Assembly: GCF_039543385.1 (NCBI RefSeq)
Contig: NZ_BAABJQ010000029.1
Span: forward strand, 1-64,000
Source of the DNA: Rugosimonospora acidiphila
Lineage (GTDB): Bacteria > Actinomycetota > Actinomycetes > Mycobacteriales > Micromonosporaceae
DNA length: 64,000 nucleotides
Direction: 5' to 3'
Part shown: positions 44,635 through 53,134 of the stretch, piece after piece
How the letters are laid out: the number at the start of each line of letters is the position of its first letter
Position numbering within the stretch: the first letter of the stretch is position 1
Notes under the pieces: model-generated
What the model was told of the DNA's origin: nothing
The model's input: only the letters and a program-made list of their open reading frames with translations
Databases searched by the model: none
Translations under genes and position numbers: made by a program

Positions 44635-47118
44635 TCATGCCTGGGCGGCGAGGCCGCGCCGGCGCAGCAGGAGCCGACCGGGCAGCGTCCCGGCGAGCAG
44701 ACCAAGGGCCGCGACCCCGCCGGCCATCGACGCGTACGTCGCCGGGTCGACGAGCCACCGCAGGGTGCCGTCCTGGGCCACGCTGAACGCGCCGACCACC
44801 ACCCCGGTCACCGCCGCGCCGAGCACGAGCCCGGCGAACACGGTCACCACCGCCTCGGCCCCGGCGAGCCGGCGCAACTGTCCGACCGTCGCGCCCGCCA
44901 GCCGTAGGTCGGCGTACTCCCGGCGACGGCCCACGGCGGCGATCGCGGACGTGTTGACCACGGCGATCGCGGTGAACCCGAGTGAGATCACCACCATCAG
45001 CTCCCAGGCGCCTTGTTGGTCGGACGCGTCCCCGGCCGCGGTGGCACTGGCCGCCGGCGCGATGCGCAGGCTCGGGAACTCGGCGCGCAACCGCTGCGCC
45101 GTCCCCGGCGCGTAGCTCAGGCCGACCGTGCTGACCAGACCGTTCGGGTCGTGCGCCGCGACCAGCCCGGCCGGCAGCACCACGTCGCCGAAGCCGCGCG
45201 CCCGGGCGTACACCATGGTCAACCGCAGCCGGACCTGTTCGCCGTCGGGGAGCCACAGCGGCACGACCTGCCCGACCTGCCAGCCGTACTGCCGGACCAT
45301 CGCCTCGCTGGCGCCCACGCCGTCCGCCCTGTACGCCCCGGACCGGACGTCCAGGTCCAGCGCGGTCTGCCCGGTGGCCAGCAGCCCCTGCGCAGGGTAG
45401 TCCTCCGGCTTGCCGCCCTTCACCGCGATCACCCGGGTCGGCAGCAACGCCGCCGCGCCCGTGACGCCCGGGGTGGCGACGAGTTGCCGCACGGCGGACA
45501 GCGGAAGACCGTTCGGGTCGGTCACCTGCGCGGTCGCCGCCGCATCGCGCGCCGCCTGCTCCCGTTCCGTCAGCTTGGTCAGCAGGGCGCTGTTGAGCAG
45601 CATCGTGGCGTTGATGCCGAACATCAGCACGAGTGGCACGGCAACCGCGGCGACCCGCCGGTACTCGGCCCGGGTCAGCAGCCCCGCCAGCCCGAGCGGA
45701 CGGGCCAGCAGGGTCAGCGGGCGAACCAGGTACGGCCCCACCGCCGCCACCGCGCACAGCAGCAGGGCCGACGACACGAAGCTCATGCCCATCCCTAGCG
45801 GCCCGTCGAGCGGCACGAACGTCAGCACCGCGATCGCGCCGCCGGCCGTGACAACGGCGATGAGCACGCGCGGCACCAGGCCGCCGGCTCCAGCGGTGGC
45901 GGTCTCGGTGAGCGCCTGGGTCGGGGCGATGCGCACCGCCCGGCGCGCGGCGATCCGTGCCCCCACGAACGTGACGAGCACCCCGGCGAGCGCGCCCAAC
46001 AGCATGACCGGCACATCCACCCGCACCGAGAACTGAGCCGGGACGGCGTGCAGGGCGCGGAACCGGGCGGCGACTGCCCGGGCGAACACGATGCCGAGCG
46101 GCGCGGCGGGCAGGGCGGCGAGCGCGGCCAGCACGACGCTCTCCACTCCCAGCAGGCGGCGCAGTTGGCCGGGCGTGGCGCCCGCGGTCCGCAGCAGGGC
46201 CAACTCGCGCAGCCGTTGGCGCACGCCGAGGGCGACCGTGCCGGTGAGCACGAAGACGGCCGCGAACGCGGTGATCCCGATGACGAACCCGAAGATCGAG
46301 ATCGGTCCGATGTAGTCGGGCAGTGCACCAGGCAGGTCGGCACGCACGCGGTCGTCGCCCGAGTACACCTGGGCGTCGCCGACGACGCCGCTCAGGTCGA
46401 CGCCGGAGCGAGCGAACACGCCGATCGCGGTCGGGCCGGTCAGCCCGGACACCGCGGTGACCTCCCCGTCGGCCAGGAACAACGCGCCCTGCGCCGCAAG
46501 CCCGTCGCGGCCGGCCGGCGCCGCGATGCCGCTGACCCGCACCGAGCGCTCACCCGTCCGGGTAGTGACGTGCAGGGTGTCGCCCACCGCGACCCGGCCG
46601 CGCTTGGCCAGGTCGGCGTCGATCACCGCCTCGCCGTGCGCGGGCGGGCGGCCGCTTCTCATCAGGTACGGCGTGAGCTCCGCCGACGACCAGCCGTGGC
46701 CGATCACGGGAGCATCGTCCGCGCCGCGCAGCGGCATGCCGCCCAGGCCGGTGACCTGGACCGGGAAGGCGGAGTCGGCCACAACCTTGGTGACACCCGG
46801 CACCGCCGCGATCCGTGCGGGAAGGTCGGCGGGCAGCGTGCCGGCTCCGGTGAGCCGCTCGTCCTTCACCTTGCGCTTGACCTTGGTCTTGCCCTCCTTC
46901 TTGTGCTTGACGGTGTCCGTCTCGACGCTGACCTGCCGCACGCCGGACACGACGAGCGGGGCCGCCGCGAACCGGTCGGCGGGCGGCTTCGCGGTGAGCA
47001 CGGAGAGGAGCAACATGCCGGCGCCGGCGAGCAGGGCGATGGCGAGCATCGCCGCCAGGAAGGTGCCGGCGTAAACCCCGCGATGCCGCCGCAGGGAGCC
47101 GATCGCGAGCCGCATCAT
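44635..47118 (-). CDS. FtsX-like ABC transporter permease (two-module)
   Basis: An 827-aa permease with two FtsX modules. Membrane segments lie near residues 17-42, 255-410, 430-500 and 705-820, with two large exterior domains. The first exterior domain contains a strikingly basic stretch near residue 70 (TVKHKKEGKTKVKRKVKDER). The ATG overlaps the ATPase stop by 4 nt. Such transporters beside a NarL-type pair are often linked to antimicrobial peptide or envelope stress; the substrate here is unknown. Confidence 0.92.
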   Translation of the reverse strand: MMRLAIGSLRRHRGVYAGTFLAAMLAIALLAGAGMLLLSVLTAKPPADRFAAAPLVVSGVRQVSVETDTVKHKKEGKTKVKRKVKDERLTGAGTLPADLPARIAAVPGVTKVVADSAFPVQVTGLGGMPLRGADDAPVIGHGWSSAELTPYLMRSGRPPAHGEAVIDADLAKRGRVAVGDTLHVTTRTGERSVRVSGIAAPAGRDGLAAQGALFLADGEVTAVSGLTGPTAIGVFARSGVDLSGVVGDAQVYSGDDRVRADLPGALPDYIGPISIFGFVIGITAFAAVFVLTGTVALGVRQRLRELALLRTAGATPGQLRRLLGVESVVLAALAALPAAPLGIVFARAVAARFRALHAVPAQFSVRVDVPVMLLGALAGVLVTFVGARIAARRAVRIAPTQALTETATAGAGGLVPRVLIAVVTAGGAIAVLTFVPLDGPLGMGMSFVSSALLLCAVAAVGPYLVRPLTLLARPLGLAGLLTRAEYRRVAAVAVPLVLMFGINATMLLNSALLTKLTEREQAARDAAATAQVTDPNGLPLSAVRQLVATPGVTGAAALLPTRVIAVKGGKPEDYPAQGLLATGQTALDLDVRSGAYRADGVGASEAMVRQYGWQVGQVVPLWLPDGEQVRLRLTMVYARARGFGDVVLPAGLVAAHDPNGLVSTVGLSYAPGTAQRLRAEFPSLRIAPAASATAAGDASDQQGAWELMVVISLGFTAIAVVNTSAIAAVGRRREYADLRLAGATVGQLRRLAGAEAVVTVFAGLVLGAAVTGVVVGAFSVAQDGTLRWLVDPATYASMAGGVAALGLLAGTLPGRLLLRRRGLAAQA

Positions 47119-47834
47119 CGGGCGCTCACCGCCGTCATCCGCGCCGCGACCTTCTCCGCCGAGGGGCTATCGAGCTCAGCGACCACGCGGCCGTCGGCCA
47201 GAAACACCACGCGGTCGGCCCAGCCGGCGGCCGCCGGGTCGTGAGTCACCATGACAACCGTCGTACCCAGCTCATCGACGGCCTCCCGCAACAGGCCCAG
47301 CACCTCACGGCCGGTGGCCAGGTCGAGCGCGCCGGTCGGCTCGTCCGCGAAAATCACCTGCGGGCGGGCGGCGAGCGCCCGAGCGAGCGCCACCCGCTGC
47401 CGCTGGCCTCCGGAAAGCTGGGCCGGCCGGTCGTTTTCCCGGCCGCTCAAGCCGACCCGGCGCATGACCTCCCGGGCCCAGGCCCGGTCGGGTCGCGCCC
47501 CGGCGAGACGCTGGGGAAGCAGTACGTTGTGCCACAGCGTGAGCGAGTCGAGCAGGTTATAGGACTGGAAGACGAACCCCACCAGCCGCCGCCGCGTCTG
47601 GGTCAGGCTCGGCTCGCGCAGCCGCCCAATCTCGTGTCCGCCGAGCCGCACCTGGCCGCTGTCCGGCCGATCGAGACCGGCCGCGCAGTGCAGCAGCGTC
47701 GACTTGCCGGAGCCGGACGGCCCCATGACCGCCGAGAAGGTGCCCGCGGCGAACCCCGCCGACACCCCGTCAAGGGCGCGTACGCCCGGATAACTCTTCA
47801 CCACGTCGACCAGATCGACCACCGTGTTCCGCAT
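47115..47834 (-). CDS. ABC transporter ATPase (LolD/MacB-like)
   Basis: A 239-aa ATPase, the first gene of the minus-strand operon. Walker A GPSGSGKST, Q-loop FVFQSYNLLDSL, signature LSGGQRQRVALARAL, Walker B VIFADEPTGALD and H-loop VTHDP are all intact. It overlaps the FtsX-like permease by 4 nt and must energise it. There are no adaptor proteins in this locus, unlike the transporter at 8-12 kb. Confidence 0.95.
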   Translation of the reverse strand: MRNTVVDLVDVVKSYPGVRALDGVSAGFAAGTFSAVMGPSGSGKSTLLHCAAGLDRPDSGQVRLGGHEIGRLREPSLTQTRRRLVGFVFQSYNLLDSLTLWHNVLLPQRLAGARPDRAWAREVMRRVGLSGRENDRPAQLSGGQRQRVALARALAARPQVIFADEPTGALDLATGREVLGLLREAVDELGTTVVMVTHDPAAAGWADRVVFLADGRVVAELDSPSAEKVAARMTAVSAR

Positions 47835-47924
47835 GCCATCGAGCCTCGCCGAACATAGCCTCGCTCAACACACGGCCGACCATCGTCTCCCAGGTATGGC
47901 CAGCCATACCCCGCCGGTCGCGCG

Positions 47925-48215
47925 TCAGGCGTACCGCGCGCGCATCAGCTCGGTCCTGGATACGCAGGCCTCGCGCCGCGCGCCCATGGCGAGCCGGTCC
48001 GGGTCATCCAGGTACGCCGCGAGCGCGGCCTCGCTCGGAACGTCGATGATCTGCACCTCCGACGGAAGGTCGTCCGCTGTTTCAGCGTTCCGCACCCGGG
48101 CCACCAGCCGCGCGCCGTGGCGACCCAGCAGCGCCAGGACGTCGTCCTCGTAGGCCGCCAGGTCATCCTGCCGGCCGTCGACGGACCAGAGCATGACGCA
48201 GAGAGTCAGGGACAT
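47925..48215 (-). CDS. Small DUF1330/NIPSNAP-like dimeric alpha-beta barrel protein
   Basis: A 96-aa protein starting MSLTLCVMLWSVDGRQDDLAAYEDDVLALLGRHG, with later VQIIDVPSEAALAAYLDDPDR. The pattern of strand, helix, strand and a helix containing xPSxxAxxAYLxDP is that of dimeric alpha-beta-barrel proteins such as DUF1330. The function is unknown. The ATG at 48215 matches the family start; upstream codons are unrelated. Confidence 0.72.
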   Translation of the reverse strand: MSLTLCVMLWSVDGRQDDLAAYEDDVLALLGRHGARLVARVRNAETADDLPSEVQIIDVPSEAALAAYLDDPDRLAMGARREACVSRTELMRARYA

Positions 48216-48293
48216 CGAATCACTATAGGGCGGCACCCAGCGTCGTGGCCGAATCGCCTGGCGCCGCCTTCGCGGCACCCGGTTCGCCGAGGC

Positions 48294-49073
48294 CTACTGA
48301 ACGGCGGGGTCGCGGCGTAGCAGGTAGGTATCCATGATCCAGCCGTGCTGGTCGCGTAGCCTGGTGCGGGCCTCGACGATTGCGTCGGCGACGTCCGGAA
48401 GCGGCCCGGCGATCACTGCCTCGTCGGCGGTACTCAGATAGGCGCCCCAGAAGACGGTCAGCGTGGGGTCGTCCAGGTCGGCGGCGGTGAACTCGGGGTC
48501 GAGCATGACAACGGTGCTGTCGAGGCCCTCGGGCAGGCCATCGGCGATGCGGCGGGCCGGCGTGATGTGAATGGGTTCGCCGACGCGGTTGAGCGGGATG
48601 CGGTGCGCGGCGGCGAGCGCCTGCACGCTGGTGACACCGGGTATGACGGAGTACTCGAAGGCGAGGGCGTTCTGGGCGAGGATGCCGTCGAGGATGCCCA
48701 GCGTGGAGTCGTAGACCGACGGGTCGCCCCAGACGAGGAACGCGCCGACCTCGTCCTCGCCGAGTTCGGTGGCGATCGCGGTCGCGATGAACTCCGCGCG
48801 CGCCTCGCGCCAGTCCCGCACCGCTGTCCGGTACCGGCCCTGGGTCAGGGATCGTGAACGGTCACGCGCGGGCTCGGGGATGTTCACGATCCGGTACCGA
48901 GGGGTCGTGACGTGACGGTGCAGGATCTCGTCCCGGGCGCCGTTGAGTCCCGCCTTGGACTCGCCCTTGTCAATGAAGAAGAACACGTCCACCCGGTTGA
49001 GCGCGCGCACCGCCTGGACGGTGATCTGATCGGGGTGGCCGGGGCCGATGCCGATGACGAGTAGTTCACGCAT
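48294..49073 (-). CDS. cobF: Precorrin-6A synthase (deacetylating)
   Basis: SAM-dependent C1 methylation with deacetylation in aerobic cobalamin synthesis. The 259-aa product has the tetrapyrrole methylase N-motif LLVIGIGPGHPDQITVQAV, the CobF-typical DVFFFIDKGESK, the GDPSVYDST loop and VIPGVTSVQALAAAHRIPLN. It is divergent from cobK (39 bp apart), which acts on its product, so the two steps are encoded side by side. The rest of the cob pathway is not in this window. Confidence 0.94.
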   Translation of the reverse strand: MRELLVIGIGPGHPDQITVQAVRALNRVDVFFFIDKGESKAGLNGARDEILHRHVTTPRYRIVNIPEPARDRSRSLTQGRYRTAVRDWREARAEFIATAIATELGEDEVGAFLVWGDPSVYDSTLGILDGILAQNALAFEYSVIPGVTSVQALAAAHRIPLNRVGEPIHITPARRIADGLPEGLDSTVVMLDPEFTAADLDDPTLTVFWGAYLSTADEAVIAGPLPDVADAIVEARTRLRDQHGWIMDTYLLRRDPAVQ

Positions 49074-49112
49074 GGTGCTCAGTCTGGCTCATGCACCAGG
49101 TAGTGTCTGCCG

Positions 49113-49853
49113 GTGCGTGTCCTGGTGCTCGGCGGAACCGGCGAGGCCCGAGCGCTGGCCTCCGCCCTGGTCGCCGATGGCGTCGAGGTGGTCTCCTCAT
49201 TGGCCGGTCGGGTCCGTGAACCCCAACTGCCGGAGGGCCCGGTGCGAATGGGCGGTTTCGGCGGTGCGGCCGGGTTGGCGGCGTTCCTCCGGTCGGAGGG
49301 TGTCACCGCGCTCGTGGATGCCACCCACCCGTTCGCGGCGGCGATCACCGCCAACGCCGCCGTGGCGGCCCGCCGCGCCGGCGTGCCGCGGCTGGTGCTA
49401 CGCCGTCCGGGCTGGCCCGCCGACCCCTCCTGGCATCGGGTGGGCGACCTGACGGCGGCGGCCGAGGTGGTACGCGGTTGGGGCGGCGAGGTGGTGTTCC
49501 TCACGACCGGCCGGGGCTACCTGAGCGCCTTCACCGGCGATGCCCGCCACCGGTTCCTGGTCCGCGCCGTCGACCCGCCGGACGGACCGGTCCCGCCCCG
49601 GGTCACGGTGCTGCTCGACCGCGGCCCGTACACGCTCGACGGGGAGCGGGCGCTGCTGCGTGACCACGGCGTCGGGCTGCTGGTGACCAGGGACAGTGGC
49701 GGTGAGATGACCGCGGCGAAGCTGCGGGCGGCGCGCGAGCTTGCGGTCGCCGTGGTGATGGTGGCCCGGCCGCCGCTGCCCGAGGGCGGCACCGTCGTGG
49801 CGACGGTGGATCAGGCCGTGGCCTGGATCGCGGCGCTTACCGGCTCGGCGTGA
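49113..49853 (+). CDS. cobK: Precorrin-6A reductase
   Basis: NADPH-dependent reduction of precorrin-6A to dihydro-precorrin. The 246-aa product starts VRVLVLGGTGEARALASAL, then VDATHPFAAAITANA, the LTTGRGYL loop and LVTRDSGGEMTAAKLRAA, all CobK/CbiJ family markers. The GTG start lies 6 nt after TAGTGT, suggesting a leaderless message. It is divergent from cobF, which makes its substrate, and 82 bp upstream of the convergent meaB end. Confidence 0.94.
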   Translation: MRVLVLGGTGEARALASALVADGVEVVSSLAGRVREPQLPEGPVRMGGFGGAAGLAAFLRSEGVTALVDATHPFAAAITANAAVAARRAGVPRLVLRRPGWPADPSWHRVGDLTAAAEVVRGWGGEVVFLTTGRGYLSAFTGDARHRFLVRAVDPPDGPVPPRVTVLLDRGPYTLDGERALLRDHGVGLLVTRDSGGEMTAAKLRAARELAVAVVMVARPPLPEGGTVVATVDQAVAWIAALTGSA

Positions 49854-49890
49854 GCGTGCCGCACCGGTAGCTCGCGGGTGGTCCGGCCCG

Positions 49891-49932
49891 GCTGCTCCGG
49901 CTCGGCTGCTCCGGCTCGGCTGCTCCGGCTCG
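49891..49932. repeat. Three exact copies of a 14-bp tandem repeat
   Basis: GCTGCTCCGGCTCG repeats at 49891, 49905 and 49919, filling most of the gap between the convergent cobK and meaB stops. There is no extended hairpin. Confidence 0.85.
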
Positions 49933-49934
49933 GC

Positions 49935-50921
49935 TCAGGCGCCGCGACGCAGGTGCGTGTCCAGCAGCCGTTGCGCGGCCATCGCCGGGGTGAGCGTTCC
50001 GTCGAGGACCTGGTGTTCCAGATCCGGGGTCAGCGCGGTGACATCGGGGTCGGTCAGGAGCCGGTCGAGGACCGCCGCCCGTACCATCGCCCACATCCAC
50101 CGGACCTCCTGCTGGCCGCGCCGCCGGCTCAGTTCGCCGTTGGTCTGCAGGGCCAGGCGGTGGGCGTCGAGTCGCCGCCACACGTCATCGAGGCCGGTGC
50201 CCTCGTGGGCACTGCACGTCAGCACGGGCGTCGTCCAGTCGCCGCGCTGGTCGCGCAGCAGCCGCAGGGCCCCGGCCAGTTCGCGGGCGGCGCGTCGGGT
50301 GTCGTCGGCGTGCGGCCCGTCGGCCTTGTTGATGGCGATGACGTCGGCGAGTTCGAGTACGCCCTTCTTGAGCCCCTGCAGCTGATCCCCGGTGCGGGCC
50401 AGGCCGAGCAGGAGGAACGAGTCGACCATGTCGGCGACGGCGGTCTCCGACTGTCCGACGCCGACGGTTTCGACGATCACGGTGTCGTAGCCCGCCGCCT
50501 CGACCACGACCATCGCCTCGCGGGTCGCTCTGGTGACGCCGCCGAGGGTTCCGGCCGAGGGTGAGGGTCGGACGAACGCGGCCGGATCCTGGGCCAGGTG
50601 CTCCATCCGGGTCTTGTCGCCGAGGATGCTGCCACCGGTCCGGGTGGATGAGGGGTCGACGGCGAGCACGGCGACCCGGTGGCCGGCGGCGGTGAGCCGG
50701 CTGCCGAGCGCGTCGATGAAGGTGGACTTGCCGACTCCCGGTGGGCCGCTGATGCCTACCCGCCGGGCGTTGCCCGCGTGTGGGGTGAGGGCGACCAGCA
50801 GCCGCTGCGCCTGCTGCTGATGGTCGGGCCTGGTCGACTCGACCAGCGTGATCGCACGGGCGACCGAGGCGCGTTGCCCGGCCCGGACCCCGGCCGCCAA
50901 CTCGTCGAGGTCCACGATCAT
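49935..50921 (-). CDS. meaB: Methylmalonyl-CoA mutase-associated GTPase (G3E chaperone)
   Basis: A 328-aa GTPase that loads and protects B12 in methylmalonyl-CoA mutase. G1 is GPPGVGKST (residues 59-67); later DPSS, the switch region VIVETVGVGQSE and the base-recognition NKAD follow the MeaB pattern. The start overlaps mutB by 4 nt, so chaperone and mutase are cotranscribed. Length and order (mutA-mutB-meaB) are typical of actinomycetes. Confidence 0.95.
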   Translation of the reverse strand: MIVDLDELAAGVRAGQRASVARAITLVESTRPDHQQQAQRLLVALTPHAGNARRVGISGPPGVGKSTFIDALGSRLTAAGHRVAVLAVDPSSTRTGGSILGDKTRMEHLAQDPAAFVRPSPSAGTLGGVTRATREAMVVVEAAGYDTVIVETVGVGQSETAVADMVDSFLLLGLARTGDQLQGLKKGVLELADVIAINKADGPHADDTRRAARELAGALRLLRDQRGDWTTPVLTCSAHEGTGLDDVWRRLDAHRLALQTNGELSRRRGQQEVRWMWAMVRAAVLDRLLTDPDVTALTPDLEHQVLDGTLTPAMAAQRLLDTHLRRGA

Positions 50922-53134
50922 GCGGCGGGCGCCGGATGGCCGAGGCGTCGCGACAGGTCGGCCAGCAGGTCCAGGGCCGCGTCGGCGAGGACGGTGCCGG
51001 GCGGGAAGATCGCCGCGGCCCCGGCCTCGCGCAGCGCGTCGTAGTCCTGCGGCGGAATGACCCCACCGACGATGATCATGATGTCCGGACGTCCCTGGGC
51101 GGCCAGTTCGTCCCGCAGGGCGGGCACCAGGGTCAGGTGCCCGGCCGCGAGGGAGTTGACGCCGATGATGTGGACGTCGGCCTCGATGGCTTGCCGGGCG
51201 ACCTCGGCCGGGGTGGAGAACAGCGGTCCCACGTCGACGTCGAAGCCGAGATCGGCGAACGCGGTGGCGACGACCTTCTGCCCGCGGTCGTGACCGTCCT
51301 GGCCCATCTTCGCGACGAGGATTCGTGGCTGGCGGCCCTCGGCCGCGGCGAACGCGGTGGTGGCGGCGCGAGCTGTTTCGATGTTGGTCACTGAGCCAGC
51401 TTCCTCGCGGTACACCCCGGAAATGGTACGGATGCGGGCGGTGTGCCGGCCGTAAACCTTCTCCAGCGCGTCCGAGATCTCGCCGACGGTGGCCTTGGCG
51501 CGGGCCGCCTCGATGGCGAGCGCGAGCAGGTTCTGCGCCAATCCGGAGCCGCGACGGCCGTCACGGGCGGCGGCCGCCGCAGCGGTCAACCCGTCCAACG
51601 CCGACCGGCAGGTCGTCTCGTCGCGCTCCTCGCGCAGCCGGCGCAGCTTGGCGACCTGGCTGGCCCGCACCGAGGCGTTGTCCACCTTGAGCACGTCGAC
51701 CTGCTCCTCGGTGTCGGGTCGGTACTTGTTCACGCCGATCACGGGCTGCCGGCCGGAGTCGATGCGGGCCTGGGTCCTGGCCGCCGCCTCCTCCACGCGC
51801 ATCTTCGGGATGCCCTCGTCGATCGCGCGGGCCATCCCGCCGGCGGCCTCGACCTCGCTGATGTGCTCCCAGGCCCGCGCGGCAAGGTCGTGCGTGAGCC
51901 GCTCGACGTAGGCGCTGCCGCCCCACGGGTCGATGACCCTGGTGGTACCCGACTCCTGCTGCAGCAGCAGTTGCGTGTTGCGGGCGATCCGCGCCGAGAA
52001 GTCGGTCGGCAGGGCCAACGCCTCGTCCAGCGCGTTGGTGTGCAGGGACTGCGTGTGTCCCTGGGTGGCCGCCATCGCCTCGACGCAGGTGCGAGTCACG
52101 TTGTTGTACACGTCCTGCGCGGTCAGCGACCAGCCGGAAGTCTGGGAGTGGGTGCGCAGGCTCAGCGAGCGTGGGTCCTTCGGGTCGAACTGGCGCAGCA
52201 GCTTGGCCCACAACAGCCGGGCCGCGCGGAGCTTGGCCACCTCCATGAAGAAGTTCATGCCGATGGCCCAGAAGAACGACAGCCGGGGGGCGAAGGAGTC
52301 CACGTCGAGCCCGGCGCCGCGGCCGGCCCGGACGTACTCGACCCCGTCGGCGAGGGTGTAGGCGAGTTCGAGGTCGGCGGTGGCCCCGGCCTCCTGGATG
52401 TGGTACCCGGAGATGGAGATGGAGTTGAACCGCGGCATCCGCTGGGACGTGTAGGCGAAGATGTCCGAGATGATCTGCATCGACGGCCCGGGCGGATAGA
52501 TGTACGTGTTGCGGACCATGAACTCCTTGAGGATGTCGTTCTGGATCGTCCCGGACAGCTGCTCCGGCGAGACCCCCTGCTCCTCGGCCGCAACGACGTA
52601 CAGCGCCAGTACCGGCAGTACGGCCCCGTTCATCGTCATCGACACGCTCATGCGATCCAGCGGGATGCCCTCGAACAGCTGCCGCATGTCGTAGATGGAG
52701 TCGATGGCCACCCCCGCCATGCCGACGTCACCGGCCACCCGCGGATGATCAGAGTCGTAGCCCCGGTGCGTGGGCAGGTCGAACGCGACCGACAGACCCT
52801 TCTGCCCAGCGGCGAGATTGCGCCGGTAGAAGGCGTTGGACTCCTCGGCGGTGGAGAACCCGGCGTACTGGCGGATCGTCCACGGCTGGTTGACGTACAT
52901 GGTCGGGTACGGGCCGCGCAGGTACGGCGCGATGCCCGGGTAGGTGTGCAGGAAGTCCAGCCCGGCCAGGTCCTCCGCCGTGTACAGCGGTTTGACGTCG
53001 ATGCCCTCGGGCGTGGCCCAGACGAGGCGGTCCGGTCCCTGGCCCGCCTGCGCGGCGACGTCCGCGCTCCACCGTGCGTCGTCGGCCACGGGCACCGCCC
53101 GCCCCAGCTCGACGGAGCGGAAGTCCGGGATCAC
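50918..53134 (-). CDS. mutB: Methylmalonyl-CoA mutase, large (catalytic) subunit
   Basis: Adenosylcobalamin-dependent interconversion of methylmalonyl-CoA and succinyl-CoA. The 738-aa subunit has the TIM-barrel with YPTMYVNQPWTIRQYAGFSTAEESN, AFDLPTHRGYDSD and HSQTSGWSLT, and the C-terminal B12-binding domain with the DxHxxG signature (D613, H615, G618) in GQDGHDRG. All catalytic motifs look intact. It is flanked by mutA and meaB with 4-nt overlaps on both sides. Confidence 0.97.
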   Translation of the reverse strand: MIPDFRSVELGRAVPVADDARWSADVAAQAGQGPDRLVWATPEGIDVKPLYTAEDLAGLDFLHTYPGIAPYLRGPYPTMYVNQPWTIRQYAGFSTAEESNAFYRRNLAAGQKGLSVAFDLPTHRGYDSDHPRVAGDVGMAGVAIDSIYDMRQLFEGIPLDRMSVSMTMNGAVLPVLALYVVAAEEQGVSPEQLSGTIQNDILKEFMVRNTYIYPPGPSMQIISDIFAYTSQRMPRFNSISISGYHIQEAGATADLELAYTLADGVEYVRAGRGAGLDVDSFAPRLSFFWAIGMNFFMEVAKLRAARLLWAKLLRQFDPKDPRSLSLRTHSQTSGWSLTAQDVYNNVTRTCVEAMAATQGHTQSLHTNALDEALALPTDFSARIARNTQLLLQQESGTTRVIDPWGGSAYVERLTHDLAARAWEHISEVEAAGGMARAIDEGIPKMRVEEAAARTQARIDSGRQPVIGVNKYRPDTEEQVDVLKVDNASVRASQVAKLRRLREERDETTCRSALDGLTAAAAAARDGRRGSGLAQNLLALAIEAARAKATVGEISDALEKVYGRHTARIRTISGVYREEAGSVTNIETARAATTAFAAAEGRQPRILVAKMGQDGHDRGQKVVATAFADLGFDVDVGPLFSTPAEVARQAIEADVHIIGVNSLAAGHLTLVPALRDELAAQGRPDIMIIVGGVIPPQDYDALREAGAAAIFPPGTVLADAALDLLADLSRRLGHPAPAA

